A stretch of DNA of 64,000 nucleotides, from the NCBI GenBank assembly GCA_030685235.1, contig MU839114.1:310001-374000 (forward strand), written 5' to 3'. This document shows, piece after piece, positions 24,786 through 35,830 of the stretch; the first letter of the stretch is position 1, and the number at the start of each line of letters is the position of its first letter. This DNA comes from Copromyces sp. CBS 386.78. Its lineage: Eukaryota > Ascomycota > Sordariomycetes > Sordariales > Sordariaceae. The translations under genes were made by a program, and so were the position numbers. The notes below the pieces were generated by a model. The model ran no database searches, was not told where the DNA came from, and saw only the letters and a program-made list of their open reading frames with translations.

Positions 24786-25486
24786 ATGACACAACTTCCC
24801 TGTAGGTGGTCAGCTCATGCGCACTTGTTTTCATTGTTCTCCGAAGCTTGGCAGAGGCCGAGGGTAGCTAACAAACCGTGGTTACAGATGCAGTAGATGC
24901 GGAAACGTGAGTTCCCCGAGTTGCACAATCATTCGCCCCCAGCATTCCCAAATTCATCTAACGAAACGACGATATACCGATGCAGTCCGCTCAATGCCGC
25001 CGAGCTCAACGTTCTCCGGGCGCAATATGAGAAGGAGGGGGAGATGGTCGGCGTCCAGACCAAGTTCAACTACGCATGGGTACGAACCAAGCCTCGATCT
25101 CCGTCACTCGCAAAAAACAGGACACTAAACAGAATTTCTTCCGAACACTACAGGGCCTAGTAAAGTCCAACGTACGAGCCGACCAACACCTCGGCGTCAT
25201 GCTGCTATCAGAAATCTTCCGAACATCTCCCGAGCGCCGCCGCGAATGCCTGTACTACCTCGCCCTCGGGAACTACAAGCTCGGTAACTACGCACAAGCG
25301 AGGAAATACAACGACGCCCTCCTAGAAAACGAGCCCGCGAATCTCCAGGCCGCCAACCTCCGGGCCCTGATCGACGACAAGGTCACCAAGGAGGGTCTGA
25401 TGGGCGTGGCCATCATTAGTGGCGTGGCTGTTGCCGCTGGTGTTATAGGAGGTGTTCTGCTCAGGAACTTGGGCCGCAAGAGGTGA
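24786..25486 (+). CDS. fis1: Mitochondrial fission 1 protein Fis1
   Basis: Four exons (24786-24801, 24888-24906, 24986-25079, 25154-25486) give 153 residues, the usual Fis1 length. The first exons are tiny (16 and 19 nt) but restore the conserved MTQLPYAVDAETPL N-terminus. The TPR-like helical bundle follows ([52 protein letters not shown]). The C-terminal segment at about 124-148 is hydrophobic and ends RNLGRKR, a tail anchor with a basic tip, as expected for insertion into the outer mitochondrial and peroxisomal membranes. Fis1 recruits the dynamin-like fission machinery in yeasts and fungi. Introns are 86, 79 and 74 nt with canonical ends. Confidence 0.92.
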
Positions 25487-26160
25487 TAGGTAGGAGGCTG
25501 AATACGGCACACAAAATGAAAGTGCCGTAAATGCCGCTCCTTGGGTGACGATATGGGACAGCAGGGTCCGGTGTGTATAATATGGGCGATGGTTTGATGA
25601 GCCAAATCTCCTTTTCCTTGTTTGAACTTCCGATCACTGGGCTACAGCCATTCCCTTCCATAAGATATAGGCGTTTGGATTCACATCCCCCCAGTTCTGC
25701 CCCAACACTGATGTTTGCTCGGTAGACCAACTCTGGCTGCTTTCCGTTCGGATCCCACTCGGCTTCTGTCCGAATTTGAGCTTCAGGACGGCGTGGACTT
25801 TGTTTACTGGATCCTGTCTCGGCCTCAGATATTGGATGCTCGAGAATGTCGTGTCAGTTCTTGGCGCTAGCCTTGAGGCACTGTGCCAACTCAAACGTGC
25901 TCCTCTTTGAAGGCTTAGACCTTGTGCCGATGTGATTGGCTTTATTCATCACTCGCTTTGTTCATGTTGGAAAGCTCAAAGCCCTGGTATCACGTTGTCA
26001 TCCCAAAACCACTACCGTAGACTTAACGATGTGTGCCTTGCCGTTATTTACCCCGGCCATAGCCCACTTTCGTGCATGCGGTACCATCTGTCTCAGGGTC
26101 AGGCCGCACTACCCGCACCTCGACGCCGACACATTAGCTCGTCAACGGCCTGCGGCATGC
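25487..26160. other. Intergenic, 3' side of fis1
   Basis: Normal composition. A minus-strand frame (25634-25894) has some protein-like composition but no domain or upstream exon that can be supported. It ends at the MITE-like element at 26161. Confidence 0.45.
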
Positions 26161-26328
26161 TACCGGTTTTTCTCACTCGATTTGTTTTTGCTCAAACAGG
26201 TGTGGCGCCGGGTATAACTGGTTTCGACCAATATGCTGGTGAGCTGATGCGGGTCGCAGGGTTTCTTGGGTTCGATCCAGTGACAGGATTGGCTTGAGTA
26301 AAAACAAATCGAGTGAGAAAAAGCGGTA
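26161..26328. mobile_element. MITE-like element with 37-bp terminal inverted repeats
   Basis: The two ends are inverted copies of TACCG-TTTTTCTCACTCG-ATTTGTTTTT-CTCAA over 37 bp with three mismatches (26161-26197 and 26292-26328). They are separated by about 94 bp without an open frame. TA lies at both extremities. The right TA (26327-26328) is also the left target site of the Fot1-like element, so the two elements abut. The loop contains GGTTCGATCCA (26269-26279), a near-match to a Pol III B box. The sequence is not RIPped. Confidence 0.65.
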
Positions 26329-26435
26329 CTCGTCGGTTAGGTTAATGTGGGCCTCGCTTACATAACAAGCCAACCGACTCTCCTCGTCCCTCTGAGAGTC
26401 GGTCTTTTTACCTATAACGCGCAACCTCTATAACG
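26329..26435 (+). repeat. Left 107-bp terminal inverted repeat of the Fot1-like element
   Basis: Six differences from the inverted partner were seen, all transitions. It contains a subterminal hairpin at about 26376-26405 (CCGACTCTC pairing with GAGAGTCGG). GC content is normal, in contrast to the element interior. Confidence 0.85.
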
Positions 26436-26639
26436 CTGTAAAACCTTCGCACAACAACAACAACACTAGTTTTTACTGTACAATACTATAAATAACATCA
26501 ATCTACTCGTCTCGTTGAACTCTATCTTTTATATATCTTTTCAATATACCTATATTTAATTCTGAAGTTGCATCGCGGGCAAAGAAGGCTGCCCGCCACT
26601 TTCTTACAGGCCAGACCGCTATAATTACCCGGGCTACTA

Positions 26640-27720
26640 CTATACGCTCGAAGGCTAACACTAAGGCCAGAAATAAAGGGAAGATTACGTATAAGAATAC
26701 TAGGGAACGGTTTAACGTTAATAAAATTATCGTTAAAAAATATATAATATTTATTAAGGATAGGAAGCCGTTACCGACTAGTAAAAAGGCCTATCGACCG
26801 CCAATACTAATTGCGGAGGAAAATAAAGTATTTAATATTATAGTCTAAATAATTAACCGTAGGCTTTTTCCTCTAAATAACTCCTCCCTCATTAAATTAA
26901 TTAATTAACTACGGACTTAACGGGTATACCCTCCTTCTACTAGTATCTATAGAGAGTAGCCTATAGAATAGCGTAAATAATATCTAAAATTTAAATTCAA
27001 GGCAGCCAATTTTAAAGATATAAAGAGGATGAGCGCTAAAGCTCAATTAAACTCTCTCGAAAACTAGTTTAAAGAGGTAAAAACTATATATAATAACTTT
27101 AATATTAAAGAGGAGAACGTCTAGAATATAAATAAATCCTCCTTTCAAGTAAGAGAAATAAAGGGAATTATAAAGGTATATCTCCCTATATTAATTTACT
27201 ATATATCCCTATACTAATTAATATCTAAATAAATACTTTCTATAAAGAATAGAGCTCGTATAAGGAAGGTTATTTTCAACCCTAATAATAAGGAGAGTTT
27301 TACTACTATTAATATTATATCTACTATAACAAAGAATATCCTATCTTTCTTAATATTTAAAGTATAATTTATAGTAAGTTATTTATACTCTACGTAATTA
27401 CAATTAACGTTAATTACAATTAAACTAATTGGATTTATAAGTACAAGGTAACGTATAGGCCAGTTATAAGGTTAATCCAAATATTATTATTACGAATATT
27501 ATAATTAGGTATAATAATGCCTATTGTATACTATAATAGATTAGGCATTTTAATAAATATTCGTTTAACTTACCCCCTCCTTCGAAGGCTATACTATCGA
27601 TAAATAATTTAATTTATTACTAGATTGCCCGCCCCCTTTTAAAAGACTAGAGCCAGTTAAAGGGGATAGGGTAATGGCTAACGTTATATTTATTACGAAA
27701 CTGAGGGTATATAAGGTATT
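26640..27720 (+). pseudogene. N-terminal half of a Fot1/pogo-type transposase
   Basis: With stops ignored, the frame shows a helix-turn-helix-like region (near 26750-26900, with KKAYRPPILIAEENKVFN). A catalytic segment follows at about 27110-27370: ENV-W-NIDESSFQV, corresponding to the NxxDExGFxxG box with the first catalytic Asp, then a NxKESFTTINIIS stretch and FLIFKV. This is the arrangement of fungal Fot1-like DDE enzymes. Many TAA/TAG codons stand where CAA, CAG or TGG are expected, as RIP produces. Confidence 0.65.
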
Positions 27721-28065
27721 TGTCACAGGGTTATCTGTGACTAATTAACCGTCCTATATCGCTGCCTTCACTACGGTAATGGTTGCCGGGTTAATAATAT
27801 GTTCTAATTAGCTATAGAGACCTAGTATAGTAAATACAGCTAAACGTATCTAATATCTAACTAGCTATGGTTGTTAGCCTACCCCTATCGCTAAAATTAT
27901 ATAGATTATACTAACCTATAGGATAATCTATAAGATAATTAGGCTATACGGGCTATATACTTACTATATATAAATAGTTATTAGAGTTCCTCCAAATAGT
28001 TTCTTCTTCTTTGTATAATTATAAATATCTTTATAAATACCTAACGTTCGTTTTACCCTATAATA
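27721..28065 (+). repeat. 5' LTR of element 3
   Basis: 345 bp, starting TGTCACAGGG and ending CCCTATAATA. The outer 5' part is only lightly mutated. The inner 3' end has RIP changes relative to the CCCCGTGATA preserved at the outer end of the 3' LTR. Confidence 0.88.
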
Positions 28066-29547
28066 ATTAATTGTATTTAATTATTATACTACGAACGTAC
28101 ATTTTTTTAAACGTATATTATTTAATATAATTAAACGACGCTACTAATTACTAAAGAATAGGAGGCTACGAAGGCCCGAATTTATAATTCTAAATAACGA
28201 TAATATTATTATAAACGAGGGTATTTTCCTAAACGCCCCGTAATAAACCCAATTATTAGGATATATTATAGACGACGATATTAAAATATTTAACGTACTA
28301 AATTATACTAACGAGCCGGAAAATTTAAAAATACTAATAGAGAGCTCTAACCCCCCTATTAACGAAGAAATTTACTTAATAACTTTAAACGGCCTCCTTC
28401 GTACTAATACGGTTTCGGCTCTTATTATAGCCGTTATTTAATATTTGGCGAAGGTTAAACTTATTTACAATAATACCTTTATTAATTCCTTCGGCCTAAT
28501 TAAAAGAAGAATATTTTAAATAATTATCAACCTTATTACCCGAATAATTAAAATATTTAATTATTATTTTACTACTACTATTAAAGAGTTTTAGAATTTT
28601 TAATTTAAGTTCCAATTTAAGAAAGAATAATATATTAATATTTTTAACGAATAAAATAAATTCTAAAAAACCTTTACTAAATTCAAGAATAATTTTATTA
28701 AATTTATACTAAATTTAATAACGTACGAAGCTTCGCTTAGGAAATATAAGCCGTTTTCGCTATAAACTAATAGAATTATTATACCGCCCAAATTATTATA
28801 AACGGTAGTACGGGTATAGTAGGGTATTAGAAGCCGCTCCTCCTAAACCCCGAACCCTTTGTAATTATTTAAAAGGATTACGTTAAATGTAATAAAGTAT
28901 ATTTAATATAAAAAGGCTATATCCTTTCTATTTAGACCTTAAATACTATTAAATTCCTCGATGAAAAGACTAAAATCGCTTACGTAAATTACTTATTTAA
29001 CCCTAAAGTAGCCACTTTAATCGATAAAAATATTTAGAAAATCCTTATAAACCCTAATAATCCTAAAATTTAATAATAGAAAATAAGTATCAAATTCCTA
29101 TCCTTTTTAAATATTCGTTATAATAATATAGATTTACGCCTAGATACCGCCCGCAAATTTAACGAATTTAAATAGGGAAACCGTTTCTTTACTAACTTCG
29201 AAGTAGAATACGTTAAAACCGTTGACCGCTATAATTTAAATAATATTATAAAGGTATACTACCTATAGAATAAAATCTCTTAAAAACTTTGTACTTCCTT
29301 TATTTATTAACGAACCCTCCCTGCTGAAGACGATTTTAAAGAATAATTATTACTCTACCGTAATTTTGCGTATAATATTAAAAACGACGACTATAAGTCT
29401 AAATCCGCTATTAATAAAACTTCCAATTCGAATTCTAATAATAATTCGGGAAAGACCGTTAATAAAAGAAGTAATATTATAGATTTTAATACTATTTACG
29501 TTTTATATACCGTTTATAGTAACGTTATTAAATATTAGAATAAAAAT

Positions 29548-29605
29548 AATTTATATTATAAATACGGAAAAAAAAGGCATATTATAAAGAATTACCGCAA
29601 TAGTA
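29548..29605 (+). pseudogene. Gag zinc-knuckle remnant of element 3
   Basis: The frame reads LYYKYGKKRHIIKNYRN. Where the family has C-x2-C-x4-H-x4-C, each Cys codon has become Tyr (TGC/TGT to TAC/TAT), while His and the basic residues remain. A Gly/Asn-rich tail follows (29630-29760). This is a neat protein-level view of G-to-A RIP damage. Confidence 0.7.
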
Positions 29606-32179
29606 TTAATTATAGCAATCGCAACCCTTAAATTAATAATAAAGGGAGCCGAAGAGGTAATAAAGGAGGCCGAAATAGCCGAAGAGGAAGTAGAAAAGGC
29701 CGGGGAAGCGGAAGTTCTAATTAAAATACCGGGAACGCTAATAATAATAGTAATACTAATACTAACCTTCCGGCGGCTAGTTAGCGGGGGTATAGTAATA
29801 ATATAAACCTCTATACTATAAACGCCCGAAAAGAAAACGAAAGTAAAGAATATTATAATAATAACGCAAATAACAATTAAGGAAATAATTAAACCTTATA
29901 AATAATTGTTTATAAGGGCGAAAAAAGTTTATAGGAAGAAGGAAAAAGCTGTTCAAAAATTTAAAAATAATTATTATTAATTTATTAAATAATTTCTATT
30001 AAAATTCATTATTCTTTTCCTCTTATTTATCTCTCGGACTATATAAAATTCATTATATAACTCTTATTAATAATAGTTATATAGTATTTACTTTTATCGA
30101 CCGTTCTTTCGTAAAGAAAAATAGACTCGCTATATTTAAATTCTTAAAACTTAAAAAATTAATTTTCGCTAATAATATTATAAAAGAATTTATTACTAAA
30201 GGATTTATAGCGAACCTTTATATTAATTATTATTTAGAAAATATTATATTCCTAATTTATAATATTTCTCCTAATTACCCTATTATTTTAGGATTACCCT
30301 AATTTAAAAAATATAACTATATATCTCTTAAATAAAAGGGAAAGTCTAATTCACTAATCAGTATACTAACCGATACCTCCTATTAGATTTCCCCGTTTCC
30401 CTATGGAACGCCCCTAATATATAGAACTACTCTCCTAATAATTCGCGTTATTAATTTTATATAGTAATAATAAACGAATAAAATAAAAAAATATTATTAA
30501 ATATCCTAAAGATATTAGGGCTTCTATTTAGGATAAATAATTATATTGGCCGGATAAAAGGTAATTTAGTAAATTGTTCGGTCCTAATCCCTATAAAAGG
30601 ACTTATATACGGTGATATTCAACCGTTAAAACTACTACTTTACTAAAATCTATTAAAATATTAAATTCTAAAGGATTAATACTTAATCCCTATAAAAGGA
30701 CCTATACGCAATAATATTTAACCGCCGAAGCTACTACTTCGCTAAAATCTAATAAAATATTAAATTCTAAGGGATCGACTACTGCTTTACTAAAGCCTAA
30801 GAGAATTCTAGAATTTAAAATACTATTTTAGGACTATTAATAAGAATATTAATAGGACTACTAGTAAAATAAATTACTATTATTAAAATTTAAAAGAATT
30901 TTAAAATTTAGAATACTACCCTGGGATTACCGATAAAAATATCGATAAGACTACTAATAAAGTAAATTACTATTACTAAAGTCTAAAATTACTACTAGAA
31001 GTCGATTTTAATTCCGTACCGTTCCTATATTAATAAGAGTATTAATAAGACTACTAGTAAGGCAAATTATTACTATTTCGCTAAAATATATTAAGGCTAT
31101 TATAATTTTAAAACCGTTTCCCCTATAACGGATTAGAACGTAATATTATTTAAATATTAAAATTACTATTAAAAAATAATTCTATCTCTACTCCGCCCTC
31201 CTATTATAAACCTTATAAATCCTTTATACCGCCGCCCTATTACGAACTTTACGAAAGCCGCCCTAGAAATAAAATTTATAACCTTTATAAATTTTACGAA
31301 GTTAACGAAAATTTCTACTTAAAATAGAAGGCGTGGCTATACTATTGCGACCTCCTTTTATACCGTTTTAAATAATCTGTTAAAAGATTTACCGGAAATG
31401 TAACCTTATTAGACTATAATATATTAGGATAGGTAATAAAACTTTTCATACCCGCGCCGCCTTATAAAAAGGTAAAAAGCGTAAAAAATTCCCCCGGCAC
31501 TATTTATCTAATTACGAAGCGGTTTAAAACAATCGAAGGATAAATTAACGCCTAGAATATACGTAATATTAATACTACTACCTTTAATTTCCTATATAAA
31601 ACGTACGATTTATAGCCCTACTTTACGAATTATACGAAGATCTGCCGATTAACTACCCTCTATAAGACTAATACTTATAATAACCTTACTAAAGAAATAG
31701 TCTAAAATATTATAAATAGTAAAGGCAAATAATATAAAGACCGTTTCTTAAAGCGCCTTTATAAATTTATCGACGTATATATAGGGGACGTAAATTAAAA
31801 AGAATTAATAGCCGTTAAAATTGCCCGAACCGCTATTCTTATAAGCGACTTAAATATAGACGCGCCTATATATAAAGCTATTATTATAAAGATTATAGAG
31901 GAAAACGTACTAACGTTCTGTAAAAAAGTTAACCGACTTCCGAAAATTAATAAAGAAATTAAGTTCAAACTCCTACGTAAATATTAAAGAAGGATTAACG
32001 CTTTCTATATTAAGAAAACGAATAAATTTCCGCCCTATCGAATATACAACTACAAAATTGAATTTACGCTAAGGGAAAAGCCGCCGAACGCCCGCTACCG
32101 ATTAGTTTTACTTATAAAAGTAATTATTATTAAAAAATAGATTGATAATCAATTAAAAAATAATTTTATTAAACCTTCC

Positions 32180-33240
32180 TAATCCTAAACAGCTTTACCC
32201 TTATTCTTTATAAATAAACCTAGCGGGAATATTCGTATTTATATCGATTATTATAATATTAATAACGTTACGTTCAAAATACGGTACCCGCTCCTATTAA
32301 TTAAAGAAATTCTTAATACTATTTATTATATTAAAATCTTTATTAAATTAAATATTATCGCCGCTTTTAACCGAATCCGTTTCTAAAAAGGCTATAAATA
32401 ATTAACCGCTTTCATTATATATTTCGGTCTCTACGAATTACTAGTCCTTCCTTTTAACCTCTAAAACGTACTTAATACTTTTTAGAATTATATTAATAAC
32501 GTACTATATAATATTCTAAATATTTACGTAATAATATACTTAAATAATATCTTCGTTTATTCTAAAAATGTAAAAGAATATATTGCTTATATAAATAAAA
32601 TCCTTAAAAAAATAATTAACGCTAACCTTCAATTAAATATTAACAAATACGAATTTAATATCACCCGTACGAAATATTTAGGCCTTTTTATTATACTAGG
32701 AAATATAGAAATAAACTTTATAAAAGTAAAAGCCGTTACTAAATAGGAAGCCCCGTAATTAAAACGCTAATTCTAAAGGTTCTTAAAATTTATAAATTTC
32801 TACCAGCACTTTATTTAATACTTCTCAATTATAATTATTCTACTATATAACCTTATAAAGAAATTAGTTAAATAGCGCTAAATAAAAAACTATTAAAAAG
32901 CTTTTAAAGAATTAAAGAAAGCCTTTACTACGGGTCCTATCCTTCGAATTTATAATTAATCCCGCCTAACTATAGTCGAAATTAATATTTTTAATTAAAC
33001 TGTAAGTAATATACTATTTTAATATAATAATAAAAATATTTTACGCTTAATCGCATATTTTTTATAAAACTACTCTACTGCAGAATATAATTATAATATT
33101 TATAATAAAGAATTATTTATAATTATTAAAACTTTAGAAGAATAAGGACCGGAATTGTAAAGTGCTTAAAAACCATTTAAAATCCTAACCGACTATAAAA
33201 GCCTATAAACCTTTATAAAGAATAAAAAATTTACGCCGTA
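32180..33240 (+). pseudogene. Reverse transcriptase and RNase H remnant of element 3
   Basis: NIRIYIDYYNINNVTFKIRYPLPL-like sequence at about 32230-32310 matches the gypsy VDYRxLNxVTxKNxYPLP block. IIYLNNIFVYS near 32535-32570 is the YLDD box with both Asp codons turned to Asn. At about 33045-33200, IAYF, AEYNYNIYNKELFII and ILTDYKSL match RNase H. Stops interrupt the frame. Confidence 0.8.
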
Positions 33241-33839
33241 ATATATATAGTAGTTTAATTTCCTATTTAAATTTAATTTCACTATTAAATATAGGCCGGG
33301 TATTCTCTAAATCCGTTTTAATATTTTAAATAGGAAACTAGAAAATATATTGAAAAATATAAACGACGACCGGTTAAAAGCCTGTTATAAAATACTTTTC
33401 AACCCCTCTATTTTTATAAATTATATTTACACTTACGAATTTAATTTAGAAGAATTATTTACAAATAAATTAATCGACGCTAACTACTATAATTTAATCT
33501 TTTATTAAAATTTAATAGCCGCCCTTACGGATAAAAACCATTAAATATAACCCAAAATACTAAAGAAAAATATAGGAAAAATAATTTTTATAGAATACTA
33601 TATAATTAACAATAAAGTATACTAACGTTTAATATTTATAATTGACTTAGAAAATACCGTACTATAATTATATTTTATACGAAAATATTATAAACCCGTA
33701 CTAGTAAACTACTAAGGCCGGGATAAAACGTTCACTACCCTTAATTATTTATTTTACTAACTAAGTATAAATAAAGCCGTTAAAACTTATTATAAAATTT
33801 ATTTCTAATACGTAAAGACGAAATTATTATAATATATAT

Positions 33840-34920
33840 TAATAGGGCTTTTAAAACCTCTATTAATACCTTTTACCCTATAGAAGGATATTACTATTAA
33901 TTATATTACCCTTATAACGCCCTACGTTTAGGGAAGCCGAAAATATAAATATATTACTATAATAGTAGACTACTTAATAAAAATAAAGTACTATATTTTA
34001 ATTGAAATACTAATTATAAAAGAACTCGTTAATCGATTTATTAAAAAAATTCATACCCTTTATTGCTTACCGGACATTATTATTTCCAATTATAGTACTT
34101 AGTTCGTTTTATAATTTTAAAAGGCTCTATTTAAAAGGTTAAGAATTACTTTAAAACTATTATCGGTTTTCTATAAAGAAATTAATAGTTAGACTAAACG
34201 TATTAATATTAAATTGGAACGTTTCCTTCGTACTTATATTAATTAAGCTTAAAATGATTAAGTCGATTAATTACCCCTAATAAAATTCGTAAGTAATAAC
34301 GTACATTCAAATAATATTGGCGTATTCCTATTCTTCGCAAATTATAGTTTTTACTTTTAAATAGGAATTGAACCCGCCTAACTATACCTATTAAAGCTTT
34401 TTAAAATATAGTAGGCGGAATATTTTAAACTTAACGAAATTGCCGACCGGTTTAATATAATATTAAATAAAATTACCGCTATAACTAAGAATAATCAAAT
34501 ATAATATAAGGAAATTACTAACGAAAAACGGTCTAATACGCCGAAGTACTATATTAGTAATAAAATTTTACTTAATATAACTAACCTCGTATCGGGCCGC
34601 CTACAAACTAAATTTATACTACTATAGGAAAAGCCTTTTAAAATTATAAAAATAAATAACTACTATATTATACTAAAATTCCCCATTAATATAAAGTATA
34701 ATTATATTTTCTATATTAATATAATAAAACCTTAGAATTATTAAAGGATCCCAGGGTAAAATAAAACCTAAAATATCTAAATAAATAACGGGCAGATTAT
34801 AAAACGGATAAATAATATTAAAAACGTAGTCGAATAATTCTATAAAACTATCGACGATTGCTATTTTAATATAAAAAATAATAAATAGGAATACTAAATA
34901 ATTTAGGGAAGCCCCTACAA
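33840..34920 (+). pseudogene. Integrase core and C-terminal (chromodomain-like) remnant of element 3
   Basis: After an LLIPF segment, the frame gives ITIIVDYLIKIKYYILI (catalytic D), PDIIISNYSTQF (DRGxQF-like box, Asp to Asn) and NNVHSNNIG (E/T-rich box of the core). ADRFNIILNK and an LPF-like KPFKIIK segment follow. Further on, EYQIIQGSPY-like sequence resembles the chromodomain found at the end of many fungal gypsy integrases, but the damage is too heavy to be sure of that last part. Confidence 0.65.
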
Positions 34921-35260
34921 TCTTATTTAATAATTATAGAAGAACGTAGAATATTATATTGACGACTTTAAAAATTTTTATAATAATAACCCAAATATAC
35001 TAATACTACTATAATAGATCGTAAACGAAAAACGTCGCTATAAAACTAAGAAGGCTCTAAAAAAGGCCGCTAGGACGGACTAACCGCCGAAAAAAATAAA
35101 TACAATACTAATAGTACGGCAATTACTACGTTACTAAGAGGGCAAAATAATAGCTTAAAAAAGAAAGTAAAAAATAATATAAAAAGGTAAATGATAAATA
35201 TTATAAAAAATATTAAAAAGGGAAACATTTTCACTCCAAGGGTATTTTAAGCGAAGGAAA

Positions 35261-35576
35261 TATTATAAAGTTATTTATAATTAACTAACTGTCTTATATT
35301 GCTACCTTTACTATAATAATAGTTACCGGGTTAATAATATACTCTAATTAACTATAGAGACCTAATATAATAAATACAATTAAACGTATTTAATATCTAA
35401 CTAACTACAGTTATTAGCTTACCCCTATCGTTAAAGCTATATAAATTATACTAATTTATAGGATAATCTATAAGATAACTAGGTTGCACAGGCTATATGC
35501 TCACTATATATAGATAGCTATTAGGGCTCCTCCAAATAGCTTCCTCTTCCTCGTATAATTACGAATGTCTTTATAG
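35261..35576 (+). repeat. 3' LTR of element 3, first 316 bp
   Basis: This aligns with the first 316 bases of the 5' LTR. It is broken at a TATAG site by element 2 and resumes at 43640. The inner start TATTATAAAG is RIP-mutated relative to TGTCACAGGG. Confidence 0.88.
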
Positions 35577-35830
35577 TATCATGGGGCGAGATAGCACCGT
35601 AGGGGGTATAATGAGATATGCGTTGTTGCATGAGGAGAAAGGAGGAGAGAAGGAAGTGTGTGCGGAGGTCTGGCTGTATATAAGCAAGAGCCCTATAGAT
35701 TAGACCGTACGCGGGCACGTGAGGTTGTACGTAACGATGATATATATGAGGCTAGAGCTTTAGGCTATAATTAGTATAATATATATACGGTTAATATAAT
35801 ATAGTATATTATAAGTCTAACCCTATAATA
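35577..35830. repeat. Left LTR of element 2
   Basis: 254 bp. The outer ~170 bases are GC-rich and nearly free of RIP (for example GCGGAGGTCTGGCTG); the inner ~80 bases are heavily AT-shifted. Confidence 0.88.

Noticed and set aside
25634..25894. Minus-strand 86-codon frame downstream of fis1
   Set aside because: Somewhat protein-like, but no domain, partner exon or conservation argument; probably within the fis1 3' region.
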